Notes: generated by a model not told the origin, from the sequence alone. A stretch of 60,000 nucleotides of DNA from Cryptomeria japonica (GCF_030272615.1 NC_081415.1:230666803-230726802); one strand, 5' to 3'. Shown: positions 1 to 12,613, numbered from the stretch's first letter. Program-made: numbers and translations.

Positions 1-468
1 TACTGGTTCATAAACCCTGAACACTACTACCAGTATCACCTTCCCTCCAAGAATACCTTATAAAAAATTTACAGATCATTGCATGATGCATACAAATGAT
101 CTTCACATTCCACAATCCTCACAAGTTCTATCCTCCCATAACCCTTAATTGATTTTTCGTATGTATCATAATGTCCTAACACATTGAGCTATATACCCAT
201 ACAAGCAATATGCCTTATGTCGGCTGACAATGCATTACAAAAGATATACAATGTCGGCTTTATATAATAATTACAAAATGATTTTCTAAATAAATCTTCC
301 TTGATGTTAGCTTCCCTAAAGTGTAGGATGCTGGTGTCGATGTAGCCCTGAATGCTCCAAAGCCGATGTCTGCTGATAAATGCCTCATAATGCCGGTAAA
401 TGATTCCCATCAAATATTGTTTCCATCAATGACAAAAAAATGAATCCAATGAGTGTCAATTGCTAACA
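1..468 (-). repeat. 3' LTR of the pol-less element (partial)
   Basis: This matches 22052-22519 base for base in length and by eye is about 90% identical. It ends in CTAACA (TGTTAG on the minus strand). The rest of the LTR lies before position 1, so the outer target-site duplication cannot be tested. Confidence 0.9.
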
Positions 469-483
469 ATCTCCCCCTTTGGC
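469..483 (-). promoter_or_regulatory. Polypurine tract of the pol-less element
   Basis: On the minus strand it reads GCCAAAGGGGGAGAT directly before the LTR tip TGTTAG. This is the plus-strand primer position of LTR retrotransposons, and it is the same tract seen in copia C at 33265-33276. A second tract of the same kind lies at about 627-645. Confidence 0.85.
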
Positions 484-708
484 ATTGATGGCAACACTCA
501 TGTGAAAAATGGATTCCTGGCTAGTTCAACTGAAATATGTCCCCCCTGAGCAATACACTCCTGATATTATGATATCCTTCCCATGTATTCCTATCTAATT
601 TTTCTGATATTTTTAACATATATACACCCCCCCTTTGGCATCAATGTTAAAGACTAGTGAAATAATTGAAAGAATTAAGAACAAAAGAATGAATGAATAC
701 TGTTAATT
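484..708 (-). other. 3' untranslated leader to the LTR, with a second purine tract
   Basis: This lies between the ORF2 stop and the polypurine tract. It holds further C-runs on the plus strand at about 541-546 and 627-635; the latter is followed by TTTGGCATCAATG and so repeats the polypurine-tract context. No reading frame is visible. Confidence 0.6.
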
Positions 709-2160
709 TTACTGGAGCTTGTCTAACTTCAAAATTTTTGGGTAAGCCTTATTCAGCAACTGTAGGTATGTATCCCAATTGGTTTTGAAAGTTTCAGAAA
801 TGGATACTAGTCCACTTAGTAAGTGTGCCCGTGTTTCCTTCTCTTTGACTTCTGCCGGTGTGGGTTTAGCAATCATGTCCATACATTCTCTCTTATGTAC
901 ACCCAATGAATGTAATGTGGGACTCACAATTCCTCTAAGACCTCTTGCTCTCCAAATGATCTTTTCTTTCTCCTTCTCCAAAGCAAAAATTTGGTTCTCC
1001 AAGGATAAAATTTGTCCATCAACAAATGTTGTTAGTGATGTTAATCCATCAAAAGAATTTGCAATGTTAGCTATCTTATCATACAACTTCAATTTTCTAT
1101 CTATATTTGCTGTAAGAATCTCTATGTTACAACAAACCCTGTAGATATTTGTACATTGTGTTAGACAAATCTCAATAAGAATGAGTTTAGCTTCAATTTT
1201 CTTTTTCTCTGTTTCAATGATTTGATCAAAAGTTGCTCTTTTAGCTGTCGAGAATCTTTCTAATGTTTTTTGATCTACAATCTATTGTAGTGATTGAAAA
1301 TTATTAGAAATATGCTCTATTAATGTTTTGAGCTTTCCGGAAGGGCTTGCTCCATCTTCAATCTTACAATCAAGGATTAATTTGTGCAACACTATAACTG
1401 ATTGATCATTTATTTCCTTATCTGCAGTTCCCTCCTTTAATAGTTTCTGAGTAGCCATCATTATTAACTCAGTTAGACTCATTTCAATGACTGATTTATT
1501 CTCAACCTAAGAAGTGTCAATTACCAAAACCTTTGTCAGGGAGTCAATATTGACTTCTGGTGTAGACTCAGTTCCCTCTACCTTATCTTCTTTAGCACTG
1601 ATGGCTTCACCACTTGGTGCAGTGTCAATTACTGCCAGTGGAGTTTTATCCATAATATTTCTTGTAACTTGTACATTTCTTTACTCAAAAATGGTTTCTA
1701 ACGGTATGGATTGTACACTCTCCTTAGCCGGTTGAGTCTGTATATCTATAGTTACTGTCGGTTTAGTCAAAATTGGAGTTGAACTACCCAAAATACCTTT
1801 CCCTTTTGATTTATTAGGAATGGTGGAATTTTTTGCCTAAACAAACTCTTCCTCAGATGTAAGAAAGTCTGGATTTTTCTGGAAGATTTCCCAACCCTCA
1901 CTGGTCTCATTTATCACTTCATTAACTTTTCCCATCATTAGGCTTATCTGCCAAGGTTTTCTACTGAAAACTGTCCTATTAGAAACATCTATACATCTCT
2001 TCATTTTATAATTACTAATAGCACCACATAAAGTCAAAAGTTCTACCTCTTTGATTTCCCTATCCCTTTTGCTTGCGTCAAGTCTTCTAACATCTAGTTT
2101 ATTGTACAATGATAGAGGTATTTCCTTCAAAATTTCTACTAAGGCGTTCTTATAAATGTC
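709..2160 (-). pseudogene. ORF2 of the pol-less element, C-terminal part
   Basis: This is the end of the unrecognised ORF2 and stops at about position 709. It is rich in Lys, Glu and Ser, with helix-like stretches; the last 130 residues contain an LEKEKEKI heptad-like run. In-frame stops at about 1837, 1683, 1507 and 1280 break it, but similar reading continues past each. The 2130 end reads straight into 8900 when copia A is removed (...LLHID then IYKNALVEIL...). I see no retroviral enzyme motif. The protein could be a structural or regulatory product replacing pol, or a captured host gene; I cannot assign a function. Confidence 0.6.
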
Positions 2161-3259
2161 TGTTAGGACCCAGAGGCAACTAAGAGGGGGGGGGGGGGGG
2201 TGAATCAGTTGTCTATTAATTTTAACCCAAATATAACTTAATCAAACTTGATGGATAATACCGGTAAACCAAACTTAATGCCAATTGATAGTTTAACAAT
2301 TAATAATAGTACCGATGAAGCTTAATGCATGAAATAGAAAGAGAAACAACATCCACAACACATAACATATATATTTGTATGTGGAAATCTTGTAAGGGGA
2401 AAAACCACGATGGGAAACCTTACCCACAATCAAATGATACTACTGCAAATAGTATGTGTGTACAAATGGGGTCTGTACATGCAGAAAGGCCAACTGCCTA
2501 GAGCTCATTGCTCAAATGGGAGTCGCAATGACTACAATAGGATGGTTAAACCCTAGATAATGTACTGCTCAAAATAGAATCTTCATATGTTGGATTCAGT
2601 ATCGGTTAAGCTCTGATTATATCCTTCATACCTTCCTTGGATCTTCAAATGATGTCTGCGTGAGTAGCTCTCCTTATATTCACATATACCAAATATCACA
2701 ACCTTACCATACCATATTGTATTCCATCTTTCACATAATCTCACAAATGAGATCTTACATATATACCAAAACCTAAGACTAAATGTGTAGGTCGGCTCAC
2801 TAAGAATTTTACAATTAAATCAATTACAAATGAATCAATATGTGATGCATCATGTCGGCTCAATGCATTTACAATAATAACCAACCAATAAATCATCTTC
2901 ATAATGTGTCGTGCTGATTTGGAATAGATAATGCATGTCGGTCCATAACCTAGACCAATTTGCCAGTAACAAAAAATGTGCCAACTCGATTAGACCAATA
3001 ACCAAATCACCAAAACAAGTGTCCAAACCATGTCTTTGACATAACCAAGTAATCTCTAGATGATAACAGACCATTCTTAGTGCCAGTGAACAATATAACC
3101 TGCCAGTGAACCAGATACAGGTGACTGTACATAAGTCATTCAACATGTTGGTGAACATAATGTTCTGGTTCAACATAACCAAAGATCTCCAAAAAGATAA
3201 GTGTTGATAAGTGTTGACATCAATGAAAAAACCAATGCAACACATACATAATACCAACA
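2161..3259 (-). repeat. Copia A 3' LTR
   Basis: It begins TGTTAGGACC and ends ATACCAACA in plus orientation, so TG...CA holds. A run of about 14 G lies at about 2187. The polypurine tract follows immediately at 3260 as ATATCCCCCTTTGGC, which is purine-rich on the minus strand. Confidence 0.92.
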
Positions 3260-3594
3260 ATATCCCCCTTTGGCATTGATGGCAACACATGATGGAAAAA
3301 CATCTAAGTGCCAAAGTCAGAATTCCAAAAACCAAAAATCAACAATCTCCCGAAGAGATCAATTACAAAATATCTCTCCCCCTAGGATAATGATTCCTAA
3401 ATACAATTTTTTTCCATAGATATCTCTCCCCCTTTGACATCAAATGCCAAAGAAATTAAAATACCAGATACAACCAGTTCATAGAACTAATTACAAATAC
3501 CAAGTACTCCCTCTGAAAAGTAGCTCTCCTCCATCAAAGCTAGAAATAGGTTTCTCTGTTAATTTCTGCTGGTTTGATGCCAATCTCCAACTGT
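3260..3594 (-). other. Copia A 3' untranslated region with several polypurine tracts
   Basis: Between the pol stop (3595-3597) and the LTR there are pyrimidine tracts of the form CTCCCCCT/CCCCCTTTG at about 3263, 3375 and 3424 on the plus strand. These are G-rich purine tracts on the coding strand. The one at 3260 is the polypurine tract proper. Confidence 0.7.
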
Positions 3595-6500
3595 CTAAGT
3601 CTCTACCGGTGAGGGTATTACCCCAAGCTTCTCTCTGAGATATTCAAAGGCTTCTTTAGGTAAAGGCTTTGTAAAGATATATGCAATCTGCTCTTTAGTA
3701 TTCACATAAACCAATTTTACTTCCTTTGCTTCAACATTCTCTTTTAGAAAATTGTATTTGATAGAAACATGTTTAGTTTTAGACTGAAATACCAGATTCT
3801 TTGATATATCAATTGCTGCTGAATTATCACAATAAATGATTATAGGCTCTTTTCATTTTACCTTTATGTGCTTCAACATTTTCTTAATCCATAATACTTG
3901 AGTACAATTAGTTGATGCTGCAACATATTCTGATTCTGTTGTTGATAATGATGTACAACTCCATTTCTTGCTCAACCATGAAATCAATCTGCTCCCAAGA
4001 AAGAATGCTCTGTCGGTGGTTCTCTTTCTCTCATCTACATCTTATGCCCAATTTTCATTGGTGTATGCACATAAATCAAAATTTTTATCTTTAGGATACC
4101 ATAAGCTAAGATTTGTTGTGCCTTGTAGATACCAAAAAATTCTTTTTATTGTTGATTCATGATTTTCCTTAGGATTACTTTGAAATCTTGAAACAATACA
4201 TACCATAGTCATAATATTAGGTCTTGTTTGTGTCAAATACAGTAAACCTCCAATCATAGATTTATATCTTGTCGGATTAACAAGAGTTGAATCATCCTTT
4301 AATGATAGTTATTAGCTGTAATCATATGAGTACTTACAGGTTTAGAGTTTTTCATACCAAATTTATTTATTAGTTCCTTCAAGTAATTTGATTGACATAT
4401 GAATATACCTTTATCAGTATGTGAAATCTGCAATCCTAAAAAGAATTTTATCTCCCCAATCATAGACATTTCAAATTCTTCCTGCATCTTATTAGCAAAA
4501 TCCTTACACAATCCATCTTCTCCTCCAAAAATGACATCATCAACAAAAACTTCAAGAACCAAGATGTCATCATTAATCACTTTGAAATATAAGTTGTTGT
4601 CAGCATTACCTTTAGTGTAACCAAGCTTCAAAAGATATTTGTCCATTCTAGCATACCAAGCTCTAGGAGCTTGCTTCAATCCATATAAAGCTTTCCTTAA
4701 CCTGCAAACCATATCTTTGTCATTTGTCAAAGAAAATCCATCAAGTTGTTTAATGTAAACTTCGTCTTCAAGATCACCATTAAGAAATGCACATTTAACA
4801 TCCATTTGATATACTTTATAGTTCTCGTGTGTTGTAAATGCAAGTAATAGTCTGACTACCTCAATTCTAGCTACCGGTGCAAATGTTTCATTGTAATCAA
4901 TTCCCTCTTTATGTGAATATCCCTTACACACTAATCTTGCTTTGTTTCTAATTACCTTACTATCTTCATTAAGTTTATTTTTAATACCCATTTAGTTCAA
5001 ATTACATTTTTATTTTTAGGCCGGGGAACCAATGTCCATGTATTATTCTTTTCAATTTGTTCCAATTCATCTTCCATAGCTTTAATCTAATGTTTATCTT
5101 CACATGCTTCAATGACATATGCTGGTTCAATTTGAGAAATTAAACATACCTCTTCATTTGCCAATCTTCCTCTTGTCATTACACATTGATACTTATTTCC
5201 AATTATCTGACTTTTAGAGTGATTCAATCTTACATACCTAGGTTTATCCACTTGCTGTTGTTCTTCAGTTACAGTGGAATTCTCTGATGATGCTGGTGTG
5301 ACTGGATCTACATTCTATACCAGTGCACTCAGTGTAGGTTCATTTATGATCATCTCAATTTCTAGTTTAGAATCTACAAATCTTGAATTACCTCTAAACT
5401 GTTCATCTATCTTCCCATTTGCACTCTCAATGATTTTCTGCAATCTTTTATTAAAACATCTATATGCCTTGCTCTTGGATGAATAACCAAGAGATATTCC
5501 TTCATCATTTCTAAGATCAAATTTACCAACATACTGATCTCTCCTAATATAATATTTGCTTTCAAATATTCTAAATTTTTTAAAAGTAGGAATATTACCA
5601 AACCATAGTTCATGAGGGGTCTTACCGGTTTCACCTTTGATGTGAAGTCTTTTGAAAGTGTAAATTAATGTATTCACTGCTTCTCTCCCATACACATGAG
5701 GTAGGTTTTCTTCTGATATCATGCTTCTAGCTGCATCCAAAATAGTTCTATTCTTCCTTTCCACAACTCCATTCTACTGGGGTGTCCGAGGTGCTGATAG
5801 CCGTCTTCTGATTCCATTCACTTCACAAAATGTATTAAATTCTTTAGATGTGAATTCACCTCCTTGATCTGATCTTAAACATTTGATTTTCTTACCGGTT
5901 TCATTCTCTACCATTGCCTTGAATAATTTGAATTTCCAAAAAGCTTCTGATTTCTTTATGAGAAAAGTAACCCAATACATTCTAGAATAATCATCAATGA
6001 TTAGCATAAAATATCTATCTCCCTGTAGACTTCTAGTTCTTGTCGGACCACATAAATCAGTATGAATTAAGTCAAGAACATTATTGGATTTCTTTGGAAT
6101 ACTCTTAAAAGTTGTTCTAACTTGCTTTCCAAATTGACATTCCTTACACACCGGATTGTGAGGTTTTAAAATCTTATATAAATCCTTTACTGCCTTAGTT
6201 GTACTGATCTTTACAATGCAATCAAAATTTACATGACAATTTCTCTTATGCCATAACCAAATTTCATCAATGTGTGCAATCAAGCATGTCTTCTCATTGT
6301 TATTCAAATGAAAGATATTACCTCTAGTCTGATTGCCGGTTGCAATTTCCAAACCAATTTTGTTCAAGATTTTGCATTTACCATTCTTGAATTGTAACTG
6401 AAATACTTTTTCAACTAATTGACCAACACTCAAAAGATTGTTCTTCAAACCTTCAACATAATAAATGTTGTCAGTATTGTGCTTACCATCAAAAGATATA

Positions 6501-7747
6501 GTGCCTTTTCTTCTGATCAAACAAGCTTTATCATCCCCAAATCTTACTAGACCTCCATTGTATTCCTGAAAAGTTAAGAATTTACTTTTATCACTAGTAA
6601 TATGAAGTGAACATCTAGAATCCATAATCCATTCATCATTTTCTTCAATTTTAGCTGCTAGGGCTTGCTCTACCAATTGTACAGTAGGTGCCAGTTGATC
6701 TTTTGTTATCACAACAAAATCCCATCCATTGTCTGTCGATTCCACATCAGAATCATCAGTAACTCCTTCATCAGCATAGTAACATGATTTGTCTCTATTC
6801 TTCTTAAATCCGTATCTCTGATATTTAGGGTTAGGATTATATGTTCTTTTATCTTCTTCTCTTAATATTGCATGTCTATCAGGACACCTAGATGCCATAT
6901 GATGAGTTTTATTATAGTTAAAACATTTAAATGGTGCTTTACCTTCATACTTACTTCCAACTGGACCTTTAGGCATTTTTCTTACGAATAGTGCTTCAAG
7001 TTCTTCCAGTTCTTCATTTTCCTTTCTGATGTCTTCAAGTTCTTTTGCATAAAGTGCTTTCCAATCAGATGATGATGATGATGCTGAAGATGAAGATGAT
7101 GCTTTGAAGGCTAAATCTGCCTTAATTGTAGCAACAAGACCAAATTCCTCAAGCTCGAAAGCTGAAAGTTTTCCAACTAGAGTATCTCTAGATACTAATG
7201 TATTAGGCATTGTTCTCAATTCATTAATAGCAGTTACTTTCATTTTGTATGCTGGTGGCAATTCTCTTAAAACTTTCGAAACAATCTCATCTTCACTTAA
7301 GGATCCTCCACAACATTGTATACCCAAAACAATTTCATTTAATCTTTCCATAAAAGAAAAAATTCTTTCATCTTCTTCCATTTTCAAATGTTCATACCTG
7401 ACCTGGAAGCATTCCAGTTTTACACTTTTGATAGTGGTATCTCCTTCATTCAATGTCTCCAATTTATCCCAAATAGCTTTAGCATTAGATCGGTATGATA
7501 ATCCCATGATTGGCTGATTTGACAAAGCACTCAAAAGTGCTTCTCTTGTTTTGCAATCATTCTCCTGATCTTTAGCCAAGTTTGGTGGATTAGGTTGACT
7601 CTATGTAGGACCAACATAGCCATCCTTTGTGACATCCCATATGTCTCTTCCAATGCAATTCAGATGTGTCTCCATTTTGATCTTCCATATATCATAGTTA
7701 TTTCCACCAAGTTTCAGACTATCCTTCCTGAAACAGTTAGTTGCCAT
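3595..7747 (-). pseudogene. Copia A gag-pol polyprotein, broken
   Basis: The reading starts at ATG 7747 and is homologous in order to copia Gag-Pol. A UBN2-like gag is followed by a zinc knuckle at about 6900 with a Cys lost (CFNYNKTHHMASRC), then protease WIMDSRCS at about 6620 (Gly of DSG changed to Arg). Integrase follows, with its HHCC region at 6250-6130 and the D, D, E triad in HTDLCGP, RSDQGGEF and NGVVERKN. Reverse transcriptase carries FVDDVIF at about 4535, and RNase H extends to 3595. In-frame stops lie at about 7611, 5771 and 5315, at several sites between 5300 and 4990, and around 4310, with frameshifts near the reverse-transcriptase end. The active-site triads of integrase and reverse transcriptase are intact; the frame is not. 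Confidence 0.9.
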
Positions 7748-7790
7748 AGAATCTCCTCAAGCTGTTAAACTTCTACAGAAAGAGGACCTT

Positions 7791-7802
7791 GCCTTGATAC
7801 CA
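7791..7802 (-). promoter_or_regulatory. Copia A primer-binding site
   Basis: On the minus strand it reads TGGTATCAAGGC, two bases inside the 5' LTR. It is complementary to the 3' end of plant initiator tRNA-Met, except for a swap at the end compared with TGGTATCAGAGC. Confidence 0.85.
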
Positions 7803-7804
7803 AT

Positions 7805-8899
7805 TTTTAGGACCGGGAGACAACTAAGAGGCGGGGGGGGTGTGAATTAGTTGTCTATTAATTTCAACCCAAATATAACTTAATCAAACTTGATGCATAA
7901 TACCAATAAACCAGACTTAATGCCGATTGACAGTTTAACAATTAATAATAGTACCGGTGAAGCTTAATTCATGAAACCGAAAGAGAAATAACATTCACAA
8001 CACATAACATAGATATTTGTACATGGAAACCCTATAAGGGAAAAAAACACGGTGGGAAACCTTACCCACAATCAAATGATACTAGTACAGATAGTATGTG
8101 TATACAAATGGGGTCTGCACATGCAGAAAGGCCAACTGCCTAGAGCTCACTAGTCAAATGGGAGTCACAATGACTACAGTAGGATGGTTAAATCCTAGAT
8201 AATGTATTGCTCAAAATAGCATCTTCATATGCTGGATTCAATACCGGTTAAGCTCTGATTATCTCCTTCATACCTTCCTTGAATATTCAAATGATGTCTG
8301 CATGAGTAGATCTTCTTATATTCGCATATACCAAATATCACAACCTTACCATACCATATTACATTCCATATTTCACATAATCTCATTTATTAGATCTTAC
8401 ATATATACCAAAACCTAAGACCAAATGTGTAGGTTAGCTCACTAAGAATTTTACAATTAAATCAATTACAAATGAATCAATATGTGATGCATCATGTCAG
8501 CTCAATGCATTTACAATAATAACCAATCAATAAATCACCTCCATAACATGTCGTGTTGATCTGGAATAGATAATGCATGCTAGTCCATAACCTAGACCAA
8601 TTTGTCGGTAACATAAAATATGCCCTCGATTTGACCAATATCTAAATCACCAAAACAAGTGTCCAAACCATGTCTTTGACATAACCAAGTAATCTCTCGA
8701 TGATAATAGATCATCCTTAGTGTTGATGAACAATATAACTTGCCGATGAACCAGATACTGGTGACTGTGCATAAGTTACTGAACATGTCGGTGAACATAA
8801 TGTGTCGGTTCAACATAACCAAAGATCTCCAAAAAGATAAGTGCTGATAAGTGTTGACATCAATTAAAAAACAAATGCAACACATGAATAATACCAACA
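7805..8899 (-). repeat. Copia A 5' LTR
   Basis: It is homologous along its length to 2161-3259. The outer tip is ATACCAACA at 8899, and the inner tip has decayed from TGTTAG to TTTTAG. It contains the G-run and the GGGAAAAAAACACGGTGGGA block shared with other copia LTRs of the window. Confidence 0.92.
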
Positions 8900-9085
8900 A
8901 TGTCTATATGTAACAAAATTTCCTCTTCTATCTCATTCTGCTCATTTTCTTCTAAATTCTCAGAATACATAGATACATTTTTCAAAATTCCATCCTTTGT
9001 AATTTCATCAATTAACTTAGCACAGGTTATTTTGGCCTTACCGGACTTAGTATCATCACTCTTCTTCTTTTTTCTTGGGGTTGTA
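8900..9085 (-). pseudogene. ORF2 of the pol-less element, middle segment
   Basis: This is a short acidic and basic stretch (PRKKKKSDD near 9070, then an Asn/Glu-rich run to 8905). It is flanked on the left by copia A with TSD ATGTC and on the right by the 9086 insert. It stays in one frame with both neighbours (709-2160 and 10730-10951) once the inserts are removed. A bipartite run of Lys/Arg could be a nuclear or nucleic-acid-binding signal; that is inference. Confidence 0.6.
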
Positions 9086-10724
9086 ATGTAGAGGAAGGGT
9101 GTGATAAATGAACCTTTAATATTTATAAGGGAAATACAAGGTTCAAACCCTTAGGCCTACTAGCACCCAAATGGCTCAAATAGGTCAAATGCAAACCGAC
9201 ACTTCTCCAAATGATTCCAAAGGAATGAAATGTTTTTACTACCTCCAAATAATGTGTTTCAACTAGTTTTTTCATTCTAAGAACTTATCTTTAAGCAAAA
9301 ACCTCTTTTTAGCCTTCTAGGCCTATTTGCCCAATTAGCCCTCCAGCGAGGAAAATTAATTGTTTTCACACAATTTTAATAAACAAATAAACAAAAAAAT
9401 TATATATTCAGACACCCTTTTGGCTTCCCTTTAACATATCAAAATACTACATATGGTTGTTTTGGAAAGTATATGTTGTCCTGCAACTATGCACAATTTT
9501 TAGACCCAAAAAGTGGCTAATTTACAAAGGAAGTATATAATGTTTTAACTCCTTGACTCCCAAATTCTCAATTGTCAACAAATATGGTTCAAAAATAAGT
9601 AAAATCCAATTACATCCAAGGTTTAACCTTCTTAGATGCAAAATCCCAAATTTAGCCTTCCACAAACCCTTAAAAGTAGGGTTTCTCACATACCCTTCTT
9701 CCAAACACTACACCACCCAAATGATGATGGATTAAACTTCCATATGAAATGGCTTGACACTTTCAATCATAAAATATAGCCCTCCTCAAGGCAGATTTTC
9801 TACTGCTGCTCCTTAGCAATCATTTTCAATGCAATTTCACTCCTTTCCAATGGTGATCACCCTTCTCTCAACTTATCTGCACATTATTAGGTTAGAAAAT
9901 AATTTTACATGTTAAACGGAGACATCCCATGATTCATAGGCCTGATTCAATCATGCAATGCCCACTTCATGTTAGAAAATCACTTTTATTGATCTAAAAC
10001 TTGTCAAAATGTGTTAACAGTCAGCCAAGAATTGCAAACTGGGATAGAACTGAAACTTCAATGAATCCAACTGATATTTGGTAGGTTAAAAATGCTCTCA
10101 AATAATTATAAAACAATAACCTATCAATATGCTATGTTGATCATGCACAAATAACAATAAAATAGAAGAATTTGGTCTTTATTGCAAAGTTGTTGTCTCA
10201 GTTCGTACACCAGCACTCTCTCTGCCATACAAAGCATTACATGATCCTTTTATAACTTCTCCCTAACTATATCAACCACCTTTGATTGGTTACATTTCAT
10301 GTTTAAAGAATTTAACTCCTAAAAACTAATTTCCCCCCAAAACTACCTAGTCGTTGCCTTTCAAATATTCAAATTTGTCAAGTATGTAAAATGACATAAT
10401 ATGATAAAAAACTCCTAGCTATTGACATGAGATGTCTTGAAATGTTTTATTAAACTATCCTAAATCCTTCTAGAATCTCTAAGCCATAAATTCCTATTAC
10501 ATATTTTTTTGGGTCCTAAGGTCCTTACTAGGCCCTTTAGGACAAATTACAAACTTATTACATTTTTCATCATAAAAATCCATAATGGGCTTCAATACAT
10601 CATAGTTTATTGTTCCTTCACTCCTAAGACCTTAAAAAGTATTTAATGGATTCATTGAGTTCTTTGGTCTTCCAAGTGCACCTGCACGAGGTTGCCAGAG
10701 TAGATGTAACTAGTTTCCTCTTTT
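9086..10724 (-). mobile_element. 1.6-kb insertion, probable solo LTR, ends uncertain
   Basis: This non-coding block interrupts ORF2. The 6-bp word GTTGTA stands on both sides (9080-9085 and 10725-10730), and removing one copy restores the frame across the gap. On the minus strand there is a TATA-like TTATAAAAGG at 10246-10255 and an AATAAA at 10178-10183, the spacing of an LTR promoter and polyadenylation signal. The ends (ATGTAGAGGAAGG and TTTCCTCTTTT) are inverted-repeat-like but do not give TG...CA. An alternative is a non-LTR insertion. Confidence 0.5.
10246..10255 (-). promoter_or_regulatory. TATA-like box in the 1.6-kb insert
   Basis: The minus strand reads TTATAAAAGG. An AATAAA follows about 70 bases downstream, and CAGAGAGAGTGC-like sequence lies between. 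This supports the minus orientation of a possible LTR. Confidence 0.4.
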
Positions 10725-10729
10725 GTTGT

Positions 10730-10951
10730 AGGCTTCCATGCTGGAGGTGGGGGTGCAGTAGGTTTTGTTACCTTTTTGACAAGTCTCCTCCTAGGCTCTG
10801 CCTTCTGCTCTACGAGTGGATAATCTTCGTTCTTCCTTTGTACCCTTCTGAAAGCTAGAGGTTCATTATTCTCAAGTTCAGAATCAAAAGTGATGGTGGA
10901 AATGTAAGCTTTAGGCTTCTTCACTTCCAGAGTACTAGCCACTGTCGGTTC
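10730..10951 (-). pseudogene. ORF2 of the pol-less element, Pro/Lys-rich segment
   Basis: An open minus-strand reading contains TVASTLEVKKPK, a run of basic residues (PRRRLVKKVTK) and a Pro stretch (APPPPAW). It joins in frame to 18812 upstream across the gypsy element (TSD GGTTC) and to 9085 downstream. It looks like a flexible, basic linker; no family is recognised. Open reading beyond 10724 belongs to the insert and is chance. Confidence 0.6.
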
Positions 10952-12590
10952 TGATAGGGGTTCACCTAGCCTACTCAACACTTCCTAAGTTGATGTTGCT
11001 CAATTCCACACAATCACCAAGCCTAGTTGATTTCTAGGCCTCCAAGTCCCTCTCACTCTCTTCTAGGGCTTGATTCTTGTCCCTACTAGGGTGTTTGCTT
11101 CAGGTGTTTTGGTTAGAAACCCTACCAATTCACTGTACTTCTCAGGTGCTCAATTCTGGCCTCTTAGCCTCAACTTGTCATAATGACCCCCAATTGATAT
11201 GAGATGTTACAAAGGTGTAATAAGGTCTTCTAACATGTTTTTAGTACATATGGAGTCCATTGGTGGATTGCAACATTAAGATTTCCTACCGGTTTCACAA
11301 TCTTGCCCGGAAAAGGGCTACAAGGAATTAGGCCTAATTAGGCCTCCAAGACTAGTTTTCTAGGGCTTAGAGGAAAATGAATAAAAGAAACCCTAAAAAA
11401 TTTTAACTTTACTTCAATGATACATCCCCTCTTGATAGATTTTTGTGGTTTTAGGCTCTGGGCTGACTGTGCAAGGTATGAACCCCAAAATGAGGGTTTG
11501 TAGGGTTTTTAAGGGCTTTAACCGATAGTGAGTAGGCAATTTGGGGTTTTGCTATTAAATGGATTCTTCAAGACTCCTCCTTGTACATACAAGTCTTCCC
11601 CAACCCCATGAACTCCTCCAAATTCATAAATGGTGTTCTTTCATTCACCTCTACACTCTTCAACACTTTTTCACCTCTTCTTCTCTAGCCGGGTTGCTCC
11701 TGGTGTCGTCTAGAATGAAGTGACAATCATAGCCAAAAAATTCTCCTACACTTGAACCTGAATATTTACAATTTATAGAAGTTTTCCAACCATATCCCAA
11801 CTATCCGTGATGGCAGCACATGTGGGACTCATGGGGCAACCATATTTACAAGAAAATGACTATTTACAAGCCAAAACTGGCTACTTGTGAATCAAATCAC
11901 TTCAATAGTAGTAAATACTAATTAAAATATTTGAAAATGAAAAGCCTACTCTGAAAAAAACTACTAAATCTCAATCCATCATTGGATTCATGGATTCAAT
12001 CCATTAAACCTTCAAAGAATGCAAAAATTGACCAAAAACAAAGAAAAGTGCAGTCCAAAATCTTGTATTCTGATTATTGCTTTCAAAATCCAAGTACACC
12101 AACCTTGGTAAGAATGAAAGAGGGGATTTATATATCTTTCCCATGTGTGGAGTCCTTCCAAGGCATTGGGAAATTCCTAAATCCACCGCTAACCAATTTC
12201 AGGACAAAAGCTATCATAACAACTTTCAAAAGTTATCATGACAACTTTTTGCAACTTCATGATTTTTGCACTTTTGATCTTTCCCACTTAAGAGAACTAT
12301 ATCCAGTCATCACATATGACATTTCAAACATGTCTAAGGCCTATTTAACCCTCTCTAATGCTTTTTCCAACTTTTAGCACTTTTGACCAACAAAAAGGCC
12401 AAACACCTACTCAAACTCACTATTTACACAAAAATGTAAACCTAAGTAAAATGAACTCCACCCAGGCATACATTGACCAATTACACACTCTTGGACCCTC
12501 TTGGAGTCCTTACTCCCTCCTGACTTGGCTAGGGTCAGTACAAGCCAAAATTTTCAAAAACAAGAAAGCTAGAACGTAGGTGCTCCTCCA
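10952..12590 (-). repeat. Chromovirus 3' LTR
   Basis: It runs from TGATAGGGG to GCTCCTCCA in plus orientation. It matches 17187-18806 throughout, with a 3-bp gap at the tip. Purine-rich sequence (GTTAGGGAGAATAT on the minus strand, 12591-12604) adjoins it as the probable polypurine tract. Confidence 0.92.
12127..12134 (-). promoter_or_regulatory. TATA box of the chromovirus LTR
   Basis: TATATAAA on the minus strand, about 460 bases into the LTR. The same box is present in the other LTR at 18362-18369. Confidence 0.5.
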
Positions 12591-12613
12591 ATATTCTCCC
12601 TAACAAAAAGATA

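Larger units (their letters stand above)
2161..8899 (-). mobile_element. Copia A: Ty1/copia element with both LTRs
   Basis: This complete 6.7-kb element has LTRs at 2161-3259 and 7805-8899 and TSD ATGTC at 2156-2160 and 8900-8904. Gene order on the minus strand is gag, protease, integrase, reverse transcriptase, RNase H, which defines Ty1/copia. It is inserted in ORF2 of the pol-less element. The LTRs differ at roughly one base in ten by eye, so the insertion is old. Its proteins are close to those of copia C, so the two belong to one family in opposite orientation. Confidence 0.93.

Noticed and set aside
2850-3335. Open frame of 161 codons on the minus strand
   Set aside because: It lies in the copia A LTR; the partner LTR (8592-8900) breaks the frame, and no domain is visible.
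7104-7517. Open frame of 137 codons on the plus strand
   Set aside because: It is antisense to the clear copia A gag reading.
10652-10724. Continuation of the 10951 reading past position 10724
   Set aside because: This part lies in the insert; the true continuation is at 9085 after the GTTGTA repeat.
11982-12377. Open frame of 131 codons on the plus strand
   Set aside because: It is within the chromovirus LTR and its copy at 18239-18590 has a different frame structure.
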